Shown: positions 8,859 through 16,756, numbered from the stretch's first letter. The stretch is DNA of 64,000 nt from Dyadobacter alkalitolerans DSM 23607 (GCF_000428845.1 NZ_AUAS01000016.1:1-64000); one strand, 5' to 3'. The notes: generated from the letters alone by a model not told the origin. A program made the numbers and translations.

Positions 8859-9323
8859 TTAATGCCTCTCGCCAGTTCGGCCTTCTGAGCTTCCTGCTTT
8901 GGCATGATGAGAAATATCACCTAACAACGTTACAACGAGCTCGCGGCTCTCAAAAAGCCAGGTGCCATCAGTCAACCGGAACTGGTCATGGTACCGGCCC
9001 GTCAGTATAGCCTGTAATGGAAAGTCTTTATCGGTATTCTGTTGAAAAAGTGTTAGATACGATACGCTTGATGCAACGGAGGCTGCTTCATTGATATCCA
9101 ACACGATATTGGTTGTAACGTGCGAAGTCCTAAGGGTCCCATCCGGATAAACTTGTAAATTCTCGCTCAGGTGTTTTTCAACCTGTTCTTTTCCTTTCGG
9201 TGAATTAAAAGAAGTAACAAGTGTTCCGTTGGTAAATAGCTCGCCAACTTTTCCGAACTCCACATTGTCCATATAATGCGTATATAGTCCGATTAAATTC
9301 AGAATTGCTCTTTCGCTGTTCAT
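8859..9323 (-). CDS. SnoaL/NTF2-like family protein
   Basis: A 154-residue protein with the cone-shaped NTF2-like pattern: ILNLIGLYTHYMDN at the N-terminus, then FGKVGELFTNG, HVTTNIVLDI and GRYHDQFRLTDGTWLFESR. Such domains act as small dehydratases, isomerases or ligand binders, and often accompany short-chain dehydrogenases, as here. The C-terminal 15 residues are Ser/Gly/Arg rich. No substrate can be named. It lies between the MazG-like gene and the first dehydrogenase in the same orientation. Confidence 0.72.
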   Translation of the reverse strand: MNSERAILNLIGLYTHYMDNVEFGKVGELFTNGTLVTSFNSPKGKEQVEKHLSENLQVYPDGTLRTSHVTTNIVLDINEAASVASSVSYLTLFQQNTDKDFPLQAILTGRYHDQFRLTDGTWLFESRELVVTLLGDISHHAKAGSSEGRTGERH

Positions 9324-9402
9324 TTTATTGATATGAATTACTTAATTATAATGCGTGACCAAGGCAAGCTTACCGCTCAGCGCTAATTGAACAGGCATAA
9401 GA

Positions 9403-10197
9403 CTAGATCGTTGGAATAGCTCCTCCGTCAATAATATAATTTGTGCCGGTAATGTAAGAAGCCCTGGGGGAGACTAAAAAACCAACAAGCTCAGCCACAT
9501 CCTGGGGGCTTGCCATTCTTCCCATGGGTATGCCACCAAGGGTATTCATTAAATTCTGTGTGGTTATCTCAACGCTCAATCCTAATGATTCCGATAAGGA
9601 CTGCAAATACATATCCATCGTGTCGGTTTTTACCATACCGGGGGATACACTGTTTACGCGTACACCCTGAGGCGTTACTTCCTTAGAAAGACTTTTACTA
9701 TAATTATTTAAGGCGCCCTTGGCAACCGCATATGCGCCTAGCGATTGGTACAGGGGCAACATTCCGCTCAATGAAGAGATATGGATAATGACCCCGCTGT
9801 GCTGCTGCAGCATCTTGGGCAAAATCGCCCGGTCAATGCGCACAGGTGCAAGTAAATTTAACTGTAAGTCATTTTCCCAGTGCTGATCTGTCAGCACGCC
9901 AAACCCACCTGATGGACTGCTAGAACCACCCATATTATTAATCAGTATGTCGACAGTCCCGAATTTCTCATTGATGAGCCCTACAACCCTGGCCGTTTCC
10001 GAGGGAACAATTAAATCTGCTGCTATAAAATGATAATTTAAATCTGGCTCATCAGGTTGATTCCTGGCCGCTACAATTACGGTGGCTCCTGCCTGATGCA
10101 GCCTGTCTGCGATTGCTTTTCCGATCCCTTTTGTTCCGCCTGTGACAAGGGCAATTTTGCCTTGTAATTCTGGGCTGCTTGTTTGATTGTTTTCCAT
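9403..10197 (-). CDS. Short-chain dehydrogenase/reductase (first of two paralogues)
   Basis: A classical SDR of 264 residues: cofactor motif TGGTKGIGKAIA, INNMGGSSSP (NAG-like), catalytic Ser in HISSLSGMLP, and YAVAKGALNNYSK with the catalytic Tyr and Lys; SPGMVKTD and ITGTNYIIDGG end the fold. It is closely similar along its length to the next gene, so the pair arose by tandem duplication. A longer frame begins at 10233, but that codon lies within the repeated operator; the ATG at 10197 is preferred. Expected to reduce or oxidise a small carbonyl or alcohol with NAD(P)H. Probably controlled by the nearby TetR-type regulator. Confidence 0.85.
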   Translation of the reverse strand: MENNQTSSPELQGKIALVTGGTKGIGKAIADRLHQAGATVIVAARNQPDEPDLNYHFIAADLIVPSETARVVGLINEKFGTVDILINNMGGSSSPSGGFGVLTDQHWENDLQLNLLAPVRIDRAILPKMLQQHSGVIIHISSLSGMLPLYQSLGAYAVAKGALNNYSKSLSKEVTPQGVRVNSVSPGMVKTDTMDMYLQSLSESLGLSVEITTQNLMNTLGGIPMGRMASPQDVAELVGFLVSPRASYITGTNYIIDGGAIPTI

Positions 10198-10212
10198 TTG
10201 CTGCTTGCTACC

Positions 10213-10236
10213 TATATGAAACGTTTGTCTCATATA
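10213..10236. promoter_or_regulatory. TetR-type operator, site A (upstream of first SDR gene)
   Basis: Inverted repeat with arms TATATGAAAC (10213-10222) and GTCTCATATA (10227-10236), 9 of 10 pairs matching, around the four bases GTTT. It shares the core TGAAAC-rTTT-GTTTCA with sites at 11088, 11741 and 12392, each in front of a gene of this cluster. On the coding strand a TTTTTAA tract lies about ten bases upstream, as at sites B and C. Confidence 0.7.
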
Positions 10237-10285
10237 GGGTTAAAAAGTTTATCAGATTGTTTATTTTTGAGCTGCGCCTACCTTT

Positions 10286-11071
10286 TTAAAAAACAGTAGG
10301 TATTGTTCCCCCATCTATTACGACGTTGCTCCCGGTGATGTAGGAGGCTTTGGGTGAAACCAGAAACCCTATCAGATGCGCTATTTCTTCCGGCTGGGCG
10401 AGTCTGTTCATTGGTACACCTCCCAGACTGTCCATGACCAGCTGGGCTGTCTCGTCCAAGTTTTTTCCTATTGAGGAGCCGTAGCTGTGAAGAAAACTTT
10501 CCATGGCGGTGGTTTTCACCATGCCCGGTGAGACGGTAATTACGCGCACACCTTTGGATGCAACTTCATTAGCCAATGCCTTGCTGTAATTGTTAAGGGC
10601 TGCCTTGGTTACACCGTAGGAGAAATTAGAAGCATAAAGCGGTAACTTGCCATTAAGGGAGGAGATATGGATAACCACGCCAGTGTTACGCTCGATCATC
10701 AGGGGAATAAGCGCCCGGTCCAGTTTAATGGCTGCCAAAAGATTCAATTGCAGATCATCTTCCCAGTCCTGATCAGAGAGTACACTAAAACCGCCTGCCG
10801 GCGCGGATGTCCCGCCCACATTATTAATTAAAATATCAAGGGCGCCATATTCTTCTAAAATTTTGTTTGCTAACCCTTTATTATCTTCCGGCTTGGTAAG
10901 GTCTGCTGCGATAAAGGCGTACTCCGGATTTGCATCAGGTCTGCTTCTTGCTGAAATAATCACGGTGGCTCCCAGGCGAGCGAGCTCATCTGCTATCGCT
11001 TTGCCTATGCCTTTTGTTCCCCCGGTGACTAGCGCCACTTTCCCGGTTAATTCATTTGTTGCTGCTTCCAT
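10286..11071 (-). CDS. Short-chain dehydrogenase/reductase (second of two paralogues)
   Basis: An SDR of 261 residues with TGGTKGIGKAIADELARLGA, INNVGGTSAP, catalytic HISSLNGKLP and YGVTKAALNNYSK, and YITGSNVVIDGG near the end. The motifs and spacing match the neighbouring SDR almost throughout. The frame can be extended to a TTG at 11077, but ATG 11071 is preferred. It has its own operator copy 16 bases upstream of the start, so each of the two paralogues seems to be transcribed separately under the same regulator. The substrate is unknown. Confidence 0.85.
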   Translation of the reverse strand: MEAATNELTGKVALVTGGTKGIGKAIADELARLGATVIISARSRPDANPEYAFIAADLTKPEDNKGLANKILEEYGALDILINNVGGTSAPAGGFSVLSDQDWEDDLQLNLLAAIKLDRALIPLMIERNTGVVIHISSLNGKLPLYASNFSYGVTKAALNNYSKALANEVASKGVRVITVSPGMVKTTAMESFLHSYGSSIGKNLDETAQLVMDSLGGVPMNRLAQPEEIAHLIGFLVSPKASYITGSNVVIDGGTIPTVF

Positions 11072-11087
11072 TATCAATTGTTATTAT

Positions 11088-11103
11088 TGAAACATTTGTT
11101 TCA
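11088..11103. promoter_or_regulatory. TetR-type operator, site B (upstream of second SDR gene)
   Basis: Perfect 6-bp inverted repeat TGAAAC-ATTT-GTTTCA, the best copy of the four. It lies 16 bases before the ATG of the SDR gene at 11071. Confidence 0.75.
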
Positions 11104-11117
11104 GATTTGATTAAAAA

Positions 11118-11735
11118 TTATTGTTGCTTTGCTACGGGATCGCGTAGGATCGTTTGAAGATGTGCCTGACTTTCTCCGACCTGGAAATCTGTCAGATGAA
11201 TTTCATGATGCATGCCGGATTTTTTAAAACCGTTGTCGGTGGCAAATCGTTGCAGCACAGGTAGCGTTTGCAATTCCCCGGCAAAAGGGCCTGTATGTAA
11301 AAGCTGGACACTAGTTCCTGCTGTGTAGGTGAAAAGTTCAAAGCCGCTGGCGAAGGCAATATCTTGTCTTTGCTGTGCCGTTTGTGCAATGGCTTCACTC
11401 GTAATAAAATCAGGAATACGGATCGCAATCCGGTAACGGAGTAGGTCTAAATTTACTGTTGTATAAAAGCGGCCGATATCGACAAACCCAACCTTCTCCG
11501 GATTAAACCAGTAAAATATTTCCACGATCCTGCTTGTAAATGCATGATCAGTGAGCGCAGAGTTCTTCTCCAATGCAATGATAAATTCTTTTATGGCCGC
11601 TTTCTTTTCATAAAAAGCGGTAGTCCCAGGGCTTCCTTCTCCAAGAATTGAAACATAGCTGGCTTTTCCTATTTCGATAACTTCTGGCTTTTCGGTTGCC
11701 GTGAAATAATCTTTGTAGTGCTCATGTATATTCAT
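11118..11735 (-). CDS. GyrI-like small-molecule-binding family protein
   Basis: A 205-residue protein beginning MNIHEHYKDYF. The pattern IEIGKASYVSILGEGSPG, FYWFNPEKVGFVDIG and the C-terminal MHHEIHLTDF resembles the GyrI-like/SOUL-type ligand-binding domain often carried alone in Bacteroidota genomes. Such domains bind small aromatic or cationic compounds. The operator copy is only 5 bases from the ATG at 11735, so the mRNA must have a very short leader or the protein may start further in. It belongs to the TetR-controlled cluster. Confidence 0.68.
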   Translation of the reverse strand: MNIHEHYKDYFTATEKPEVIEIGKASYVSILGEGSPGTTAFYEKKAAIKEFIIALEKNSALTDHAFTSRIVEIFYWFNPEKVGFVDIGRFYTTVNLDLLRYRIAIRIPDFITSEAIAQTAQQRQDIAFASGFELFTYTAGTSVQLLHTGPFAGELQTLPVLQRFATDNGFKKSGMHHEIHLTDFQVGESQAHLQTILRDPVAKQQ

Positions 11736-11740
11736 AGTTC

Positions 11741-11756
11741 TAAAACATTTGTTTCA
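11741..11756. promoter_or_regulatory. TetR-type operator, site C (upstream of GyrI-like gene)
   Basis: TAAAAC-ATTT-GTTTCA differs by one base from the perfect palindrome at 11088. It lies between the stop of the tetR-like gene and the start of the GyrI-like gene, so the latter has its own controlled promoter. Confidence 0.7.
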
Positions 11757-11773
11757 AATTTGTTAAAAAAATT

Positions 11774-12352
11774 TTACAGGCTTATCTGCTGCACAAGGAA
11801 AGCTGCCATCTTCTTGATGCGCGCCTTATCCTTGTGGATGATAAACGACTCGTGCCAACCCGTAAAGTGGTTGATGATATAGTCCGTTAACATGGCTGCG
11901 TCCTGGCTTACTTTGATTTCTCCTTTCTCTATAGCCCTTTCCACCAGGGTGATCAACAAATTATAAGTAAAATCATTGTCCGCTTTTATGATCTGCTGCA
12001 CCTGCTTATCAGTTGAAGCTACTTCAAATGTCGTTTTAATGGCTAAGCAGCTAGTAGGTTCATTTGTAATGGCATGAGCGGATGATTGAATAAATTTTTC
12101 AATTGCTTTTAATGGCGATTTGATCGGTTCCAACTGCTTCAAAGCAGCTCTCATTCTTGACTCAGTAAAATGCGTTAAGCTCCGGATAAAAAGTTCGTGT
12201 TTGTCGCCGATCGTATTATACAGGCTACTGCTGTTAATACCCATCGCCTCTGTCAGATCTCTCATCGTAGTGCCGTTATAGCCTTTTCTCCAAAAGACAT
12301 CCATTGCCTTGGAAACCGCTAACTGTTCATCAAATTCAACATTCCTTGCCAT
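11774..12352 (-). CDS. TetR family transcriptional regulator
   Basis: A 192-residue TetR-type protein. The N-terminal helix-turn-helix is clear: AVSKAMDVFWRKGYNGTTMRDLTEAMG, split as AMDVFWRKGYNGTT and MRDLTEAMGINSSSLYNTIG, followed by DKHELFIRSL. The all-helical C-terminal half (about 60-192) would bind a ligand and dimerise. A copy of the cluster-wide palindrome lies 40 bases upstream of its ATG, which fits autorepression; the same palindrome precedes three downstream genes, making this the likely local repressor released by a small molecule. Confidence 0.85.
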   Translation of the reverse strand: MARNVEFDEQLAVSKAMDVFWRKGYNGTTMRDLTEAMGINSSSLYNTIGDKHELFIRSLTHFTESRMRAALKQLEPIKSPLKAIEKFIQSSAHAITNEPTSCLAIKTTFEVASTDKQVQQIIKADNDFTYNLLITLVERAIEKGEIKVSQDAAMLTDYIINHFTGWHESFIIHKDKARIKKMAAFLVQQISL

Positions 12353-12391
12353 GCCCTAATTTACAAATGAGACACAAATTAAGTTCAATTC

Positions 12392-12407
12392 TGAAACGTT
12401 TGTTTCT
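12392..12407. promoter_or_regulatory. TetR-type operator, site D (upstream of the tetR-like gene)
   Basis: TGAAAC-GTTT-GTTTCT, one mismatch from the palindrome. It lies 39 bases before the regulator's ATG at 12352, and just behind the end of the dead araC-type gene. Confidence 0.7.
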
Positions 12408-12427
12408 TTATTGGCTGTTTTTTAATG

Positions 12428-12700
12428 CTAGTTGTTAAATGATTGCCTGAATTCCTGTGGTGAGATTTTTGTTTTACTCTTAAAAAGTTTATTGAAAGAC
12501 TGTGGTATTCGAAGCCAAGCTGATAGGCTATTTCGGCAATGGTCAGATTGCTCGTGCTTAAAATATCTTTTGCCTTCTCGATGAGCTTGCCGTGGATATG
12601 TTGTTGGGTGGTCTGGCCAGTGAGCGAGCGAGGCATGTCACTCAGGTAACGCTGGGAAACGTTCAAATGGTCGGATAACTGCTGTACTTGGCCGAAACCT
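12428..12700 (-). pseudogene. AraC-type regulator, C-terminal DNA-binding relic with frameshift
   Basis: The AraC helix-turn-helix half is visible: VQQLSDHLNVSQRYLSD, SLTGQTTQQHIHGKLIEKAK, LTIAEIAYQLGFEYH, and in another frame SFNKLFKSKTKISPQEFRQS ending with a stop at 12428. Restoring a single C near 12501-12505 joins the two parts into the family pattern GFEYHQSFNKLFKSK. No convincing N-terminal ligand domain is found upstream. So the gene is both shifted and truncated. Confidence 0.7.
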
Positions 12701-12839
12701 CGATTACCTTTTCGGCAAGTTTTTTTACTATCTTCTTGATGGCTTGCGCCAGTTTTTTATCATCGGCTTTCGTGTTCCTTAGTTTGTCTTGAAGCGAATC
12801 TGAAAGATCTGCAGCCAGTAGCTTTTTTTTACGTTTCAT
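12663..12839 (-). CDS. Small lysine-rich ORF, unrecognised
   Basis: A 58-codon frame starting MKRKKKLLAADLSDSLQDKL, rich in Lys and predicted to be helical in the middle (LAQAIKKIVKKLAEKVIEV). It overlaps the start of the araC relic in another frame. No family is recognised; it may be a chance frame left by the decay of the neighbouring gene, or a real small basic protein. Confidence 0.25.
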   Translation of the reverse strand: MKRKKKLLAADLSDSLQDKLRNTKADDKKLAQAIKKIVKKLAEKVIEVSAKYSSYPTI

Positions 12840-13233
12840 AGGTTGTCAGTTTGTTGAAGACGAGTACTCACAAAAATACGGCTTAGTCGCCGGCAGGCAA
12901 TGTTAAGTTTCATGAACCTAATGCGATATACGTTATAATTTGCACCTCGTGTAGATTTCGCCATTGTTCGCATAATAAGGCAAGAAGTAATGACAATGCA
13001 GGAATGGCATCATGTTCCTACTGCCCTTATGCAATATTACAGCGGGATCCTTAGACGGAAAAAATGCCGCAGGCAACTATTACATTGATAGATCTTAGAT
13101 GGGAAAAATGCATTCCGTGCAGACAAGGGTCGGACGCGGTGAGAAACGTCCTTGGACCCGCAGTAAGGACAGGTTTTGCTAAATGAAATCATAATTCAGC
13201 TGATTGCAAATATACTAACATGTCAGGATCTAT
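12840..13233. other. Intergenic region with an extended hairpin
   Basis: No gene is supported here. The only notable structure is a two-part stem at 13127-13159: GGGTC (13127-13131) pairs with GACCC (13155-13159), and GGACG (13132-13136) with CGTCC (13147-13151), leaving a 10-base loop. No T-run follows on either strand, so it is not a plain terminator. Confidence 0.3.
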
Positions 13234-13419
13234 TTACTCCCGAAAGGTCTGTGGCCAAAAGGGTTGGATTTGAAAGAAGCTTTGCTTTTCGACGATCAAA
13301 AGCTGACTATACACAGCGGCCAATGATTCCCCCATCTGTTCTGGCAGGTCCATTTTGGTAAAGTATCCCGGCCCTGCCTGCTCACTGTCTTGCTCTGGCT
13401 GTGGTATCTGATCGTCCAT
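13234..13419 (-). CDS. Small hypothetical protein
   Basis: A 61-codon frame beginning MDDQIPQPEQDSEQ, acidic at the N-terminus. Nothing is recognised. The start lies 23 bases after the stop of the next gene upstream on the same strand, so the two could share an mRNA; that position is the main support. Confidence 0.3.
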   Translation of the reverse strand: MDDQIPQPEQDSEQAGPGYFTKMDLPEQMGESLAAVYSQLLIVEKQSFFQIQPFWPQTFRE

Positions 13420-13442
13420 GATTGTTTTTTGGGGTTATATGT

Positions 13443-13742
13443 TTACAACAGAACTGACGAAGTTGTGATTTGACTGAATTCGGCCATAACCTGCTCGAAT
13501 TGCTGTTCAGATATACCACTAGCCTCTATAACCCGGTCCTTCATCACTTTTCGACCATCTGTTGCAAAGCCATATCTGGGCAAACCAAGCGCTAAAGGGC
13601 TAAAAAAAAGGTCCTGCTTTCGCTGTCTTATCCAGATCTCGACAAATGGCTCAATGGCGGTCTGGACTGGCGGATAATATCCTCTTACAACCATTTTAAC
13701 TTGATTGCCCGTAGCCATTGTGAAAATTTTCTCATAGACCAT
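13443..13742 (-). CDS. Hypothetical protein, member of a local small gene family
   Basis: A 99-residue protein with no recognised family. It lines up with the product of the gene at 14422 (other strand): TGNQVKMVVRGYYPP with TGRCVKVITQVANTM, then SPLALGLPRYG with PPIGLSHPKYW, and ISEQQFEQVMAEF with LTEKQLRNVVKEF, in the same order and spacing. So both belong to one small family, with a further relic near 16150. The predicted form is a beta-rich N-terminal half and a helical end. Function unknown. The start may be the second Met, at 13718. Confidence 0.6.
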   Translation of the reverse strand: MVYEKIFTMATGNQVKMVVRGYYPPVQTAIEPFVEIWIRQRKQDLFFSPLALGLPRYGFATDGRKVMKDRVIEASGISEQQFEQVMAEFSQITTSSVLL

Positions 13743-13842
13743 ATTGATAGGTGTGTGGTGGCAAGGGTAAATTTACACAGAAGTTTTTAGGCAAACCACC
13801 CCTTAACAATATGATAAATCTGGGGAGTGCTCCATCGCAAAA

Positions 13843-14172
13843 TTAGGCGACCATATAAGTGATCTTATCGATGATCGTGTAAAGGATATTATCCGGATCG
13901 GCGGATTGGTTCAAAGAAAAATATTCAGCGCCGGATTTGAAATGGCTATTGACATAGACCTTCGCCTGGCGTAGTGAGGGGAAGTGTTTTTCATTATTGT
14001 CAACTGCTTCAAGCGCGCTGCCATCGCCAAGCCGCTGCTCGATAAAAGCCACATCCTGACTGTATATTTGATTGGTAATGCAGCAGTCGTAGACAGCATA
14101 ATATGTGCTCCTTGTTTTGGTTGCAACAGCCTCAAATCTGCTGCTAGTGACCGGGTGTAAAGTATTTGCCAT
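13843..14172 (-). CDS. Hypothetical protein
   Basis: A 109-residue frame with ATG at 14172. No signal peptide, membrane segment or known motif is seen; the piece LRQAKVYVNSHFKSGAEYFSL looks like an alpha/beta segment. It may share an mRNA with the small gene 100 bases downstream. Real coding is plausible because of normal composition and length, but no function can be offered. Confidence 0.45.
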   Translation of the reverse strand: MANTLHPVTSSRFEAVATKTRSTYYAVYDCCITNQIYSQDVAFIEQRLGDGSALEAVDNNEKHFPSLRQAKVYVNSHFKSGAEYFSLNQSADPDNILYTIIDKITYMVA

Positions 14173-14421
14173 AGTTAATCAGAAAAGACACAGGACAATG
14201 AACTGGGATCTTCTATAATAGGCTCAAAAGGAAATATTGGGATGGTGTCATAATTAGCACAAAGTTAACAAACGGAGATGAACCGTAACATTAAAAATAT
14301 GCGGGCCACTAGTCGGAGACGGGATCTGTGCGAAGCGCTCAACATATTATCTTATCATTAACAGCGTCTATTGGCCGCTTTTGCCGTTATTTTTGCCACT
14401 TCAAGAATTTCAGGCAGCAGC

Positions 14422-14736
14422 ATGACACACGAAAAAACTTTGATCTTGCAGACGGGAAGGTGCGTAAAGGTGATCACCCAAGTGGCAAACACAATGAAAC
14501 CCGGGGAAATGGAAATTAATGTTTTGATCAAAGACCCATCCGACACCCAGTACCGCCCTCCTATTGGCCTGAGCCATCCCAAGTATTGGAAGCTTAAAAG
14601 AATGGGCGCTGAAAAATCCAAGCAGCTGCAAATCGAGTATAGTGGCTTGACAGAAAAGCAGCTTCGCAACGTGGTCAAAGAATTCAGATTGAGTGCTACG
14701 CCCCTGCCTGCTGAACATGAAGATGCACATACTTAA
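14422..14736 (+). CDS. Hypothetical protein, member of a local small gene family
   Basis: A 104-residue protein starting MTHEKTLILQTGR at ATG 14422; the open frame runs further up to 14371, but the relationship with the gene at 13443 begins after this Met. Shared positions are TGRCVKV, MEINVLIKD, PPIGLSHPKYWKLK and SGLTEKQLRNVVKEF. No domain is recognised and there is no export signal, so it is probably cytoplasmic. It converges on a dead SDR gene. Confidence 0.6.
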   Translation: MTHEKTLILQTGRCVKVITQVANTMKPGEMEINVLIKDPSDTQYRPPIGLSHPKYWKLKRMGAEKSKQLQIEYSGLTEKQLRNVVKEFRLSATPLPAEHEDAHT

Positions 14737-14767
14737 TATCAATCGCCTTTTGGAAATGGAACGCCAG

Positions 14768-15202
14768 TTACGGCTTCACAAAAGCTATAAACTTTTGCTG
14801 GAGGCTTGCGTCGTCTGCCTGTCTCCGGTAACGGCTTTGCCTCTTATGGTGAAAATACTGCCCGCTTACCAGTGACTGATCGCCACCCCCAGCTAACCAC
14901 ACCTGGGTTTCAAAACCTTTTGCAAGATTATCAGGCGCTCCGGGCCCACCCATCTTTGTAGGCACCCACCCCGGGTCCACGGCATTTGCGTTGACATCTG
15001 CCCACTCGCGTGCAACTGACATAGCCAGGAGAATATTGTGAAATTTCGAGTCGGAATAATTGGCATGTGGATTATCTGCGTTCAGCCCAGAAAGGCTTGG
15101 GTTACGCGCGTGAAGGACCACATTATGCCCCTGACGCACGAGCGCATTTGCAGCCAACTGCCAGAGCCCATCCACCGAGCCCGACATGAATATCCTTGCC
15201 AT
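14768..15202 (-). pseudogene. Short-chain dehydrogenase with internal deletion
   Basis: The frame starts like an SDR (MARIFMSGSVDGLWQLAANALVRQGH, cofactor strand and helix, with Trp in place of the last motif Gly), goes on to HARN and then jumps at about residue 36 to the second half: NYSDSKFHN (catalytic Tyr and Lys), NAVDPGWVPTKMGG and SGQYFHHK. Roughly 100 residues holding the NAG-like motif and catalytic Ser are missing, although the frame is preserved. With 144 codons against about 240 in the family it cannot form a working dehydrogenase. Confidence 0.7.
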
Positions 15203-15273
15203 AAGCGTTGCGTAATTTCTTTCCGAGGTTATTTATTTAATGCAGGTTACAATTTTAGTGCCGGTTGCGCATC

Positions 15274-15299
15274 AAAAAGGCGGACTATTACAGTCCGCC
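15274..15299 (-). terminator. Rho-independent terminator, minus strand
   Basis: Perfect 8-bp stem GGCGGACT (15279-15286) with AGTCCGCC (15292-15299), loop of 5, followed on the minus strand by TTTTT (15278-15274). It would end transcripts coming from the lipoprotein gene at 15581-16039. The rest of the 15203-15580 gap holds nothing I can identify. Confidence 0.65.
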
Positions 15300-15580
15300 G
15301 CACAATCTGCAACAAAGAAGTGGCCGCATTTTCGGCGGGTACTTCCAGGTGGTTATAGGATAAACCAGTTTTCGGCACGCTAAAGCCTGCCATTGCTTTG
15401 CAATCAGCCTTTGTGGATAGGTTACAGCAAATATTTTGCTACGGAAAGGCTCCGCATCCGGAAGACCGGACCCTGCAAAGGGCTGAATGAGATTGCAGCT
15501 TCAAAAGTAAAGTAAGCAAGCAGACGTCCGGCAAAGTTAAGAAATGGTAACATTTCGCTTACCTAACCCACAACTGAGAT

Positions 15581-16039
15581 TTACTTCAATATGTCCTGAG
15601 TCACCTTCAAAGTATAGTCGACTTGCTGACAACCAAAGTCCGGGTCATCAGCATTATGTTTGCTTTTAATCCAAAGCGTATCGTCGACCGGATCCTGTTT
15701 GTAAACAAGTGTCTTCTTGCCATCAGAGAGCCTGTATAACTTGAAACCTGTGAATGTTTGGCTGGGCGGCGGAATTGATCCAAAACTAGCGCCTTGTCCA
15801 ATCAACATTCGGTTTCCAGGGTCGACAAGCGATGCTGGATCAATCTGATCATTTAGCACGGGTCCGTTAAAGTCGATCAGCAGATTTTCACTGCTTTGAT
15901 TGTCAAGGTAAAAGAAGCTTGCCCCTATGCACCCATCCTCTAATAAATCTGGTTCTTGCCTGCAACCAAGACTTACGAAAATGAGTATTAGCACAAATCG
16001 ATGACGGAGCTTCAAAGCAGAAAATGTCATTTTTAACAT
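15581..16039 (-). CDS. Hypothetical lipoprotein
   Basis: 152 residues starting MLKMTFSALKLRHR at ATG 16039; a lipobox-type signal (FVLILIFVSLGC) puts the mature N-terminal Cys at about residue 29, so it should be an envelope lipoprotein. The open frame extends to 16090 but the signal sequence favours 16039. The mature part is about 120 residues with several Cys. No domain is recognised. A terminator follows at 15274. Confidence 0.55.
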   Translation of the reverse strand: MLKMTFSALKLRHRFVLILIFVSLGCRQEPDLLEDGCIGASFFYLDNQSSENLLIDFNGPVLNDQIDPASLVDPGNRMLIGQGASFGSIPPPSQTFTGFKLYRLSDGKKTLVYKQDPVDDTLWIKSKHNADDPDFGCQQVDYTLKVTQDILK

Positions 16040-16149
16040 GTTGACATAGTTTGAGCTTCCAGGGTTGCAACTAAGGGATACAAAAGTCAAATTAATTTAA
16101 TGCAAACCATCTAAGTAAGGCTTTTGCAAAAAAAAAGGGTGGGATAAAA

Positions 16150-16245
16150 AATCAATATCCTATAGGCCTTATCCATTCTAAGTATCGGAAGCTCAAATGA
16201 TTGGGTGCCCAAATCCAGGCGATTGCAGATCGAGCATAGTAGCAA
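16150..16245 (+). pseudogene. Relic of the local small gene family
   Basis: The stretch reading P-I-G-L-x-H-S-K-Y-R-K-L-K and then, past a stop, LGAQIQAIADRA corresponds to PPIGLSHPKYWKLKRMGAE of the gene at 14422, with clear base-level similarity over about 90 bases. Stops interrupt it and both ends are lost. It shows a third, dead copy of the family. Confidence 0.5.
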
Positions 16246-16306
16246 CGTGTAAACCTGCGTTAGCCCGACCTTTTAAGTGGATACCGAACTTTCTATGATC
16301 CATAGC

Positions 16307-16756
16307 TTATTTAATCAAGTAGGCCCCATTTGCCGAACTTGAAACAACCTTTCCATTTTGATAAACATTTGAAACAGTTGCCCAACCATTACATTTTGCA
16401 TTATTAATATAAGTTTCCATTTTCATCTTGGTTAAGACCCGGCCGTTTAGTTCGAATGAAAGTTCCGGATCATTGGCCCTACGAGATTCATCAATCAGGA
16501 TGTTCGAAAAAAATGCATCGCCCATTCTATCTAGGTTAGAAACGTATGTTTTCTGGCTGCTTTGTTGATAGAAAACCTTTATCCGTGCAGTAGTGTCTAA
16601 ATCAGCCGGGTAAGTGAGCGGTCCATCCATTATTTGCATACTAATCTCGGACGGTGGAGCCATGCAGTCGACATTACTGTCACAACCAGTTATATTGCAT
16701 GTCGTTAATAACAGGCAATAAAAAGATAGAATACCCGGCAGTACTGATAGCTTCAT
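16307..16756 (-). CDS. Hypothetical lipoprotein
   Basis: A 149-residue protein with a signal peptide and likely lipobox (LLTTCNITGC, modified Cys at about residue 20 or 25). The mature part begins DSNVDCMAPPSE and holds beta-rich stretches such as PELSFELNGRVLTKMKM. No family is recognised. It stands alone between the family relic and the gene at 16895. Confidence 0.5.
   Translation of the reverse strand: MKLSVLPGILSFYCLLLTTCNITGCDSNVDCMAPPSEISMQIMDGPLTYPADLDTTARIKVFYQQSSQKTYVSNLDRMGDAFFSNILIDESRRANDPELSFELNGRVLTKMKMETYINNAKCNGWATVSNVYQNGKVVSSSANGAYLIK

Noticed and set aside
10198-10233. Upstream start for the first SDR gene (ATG 10233)
   Set aside because: That codon lies inside the palindromic operator and the added residues do not match the paralogue, which starts near the cofactor strand.
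7084-12700. One araC gene split by insertion of the TetR cluster
   Set aside because: The N-terminal relic is on the left and the C-terminal relic on the right while both read leftwards, the wrong order for a simple split; they are two separate relics.
5114-16119. A shared 16-base string, AAACCATCTAAGTAAG, at 5114-5129 and 16104-16119
   Set aside because: About one such match is expected by chance in an AT-rich 64-kb window, and the flanks differ.
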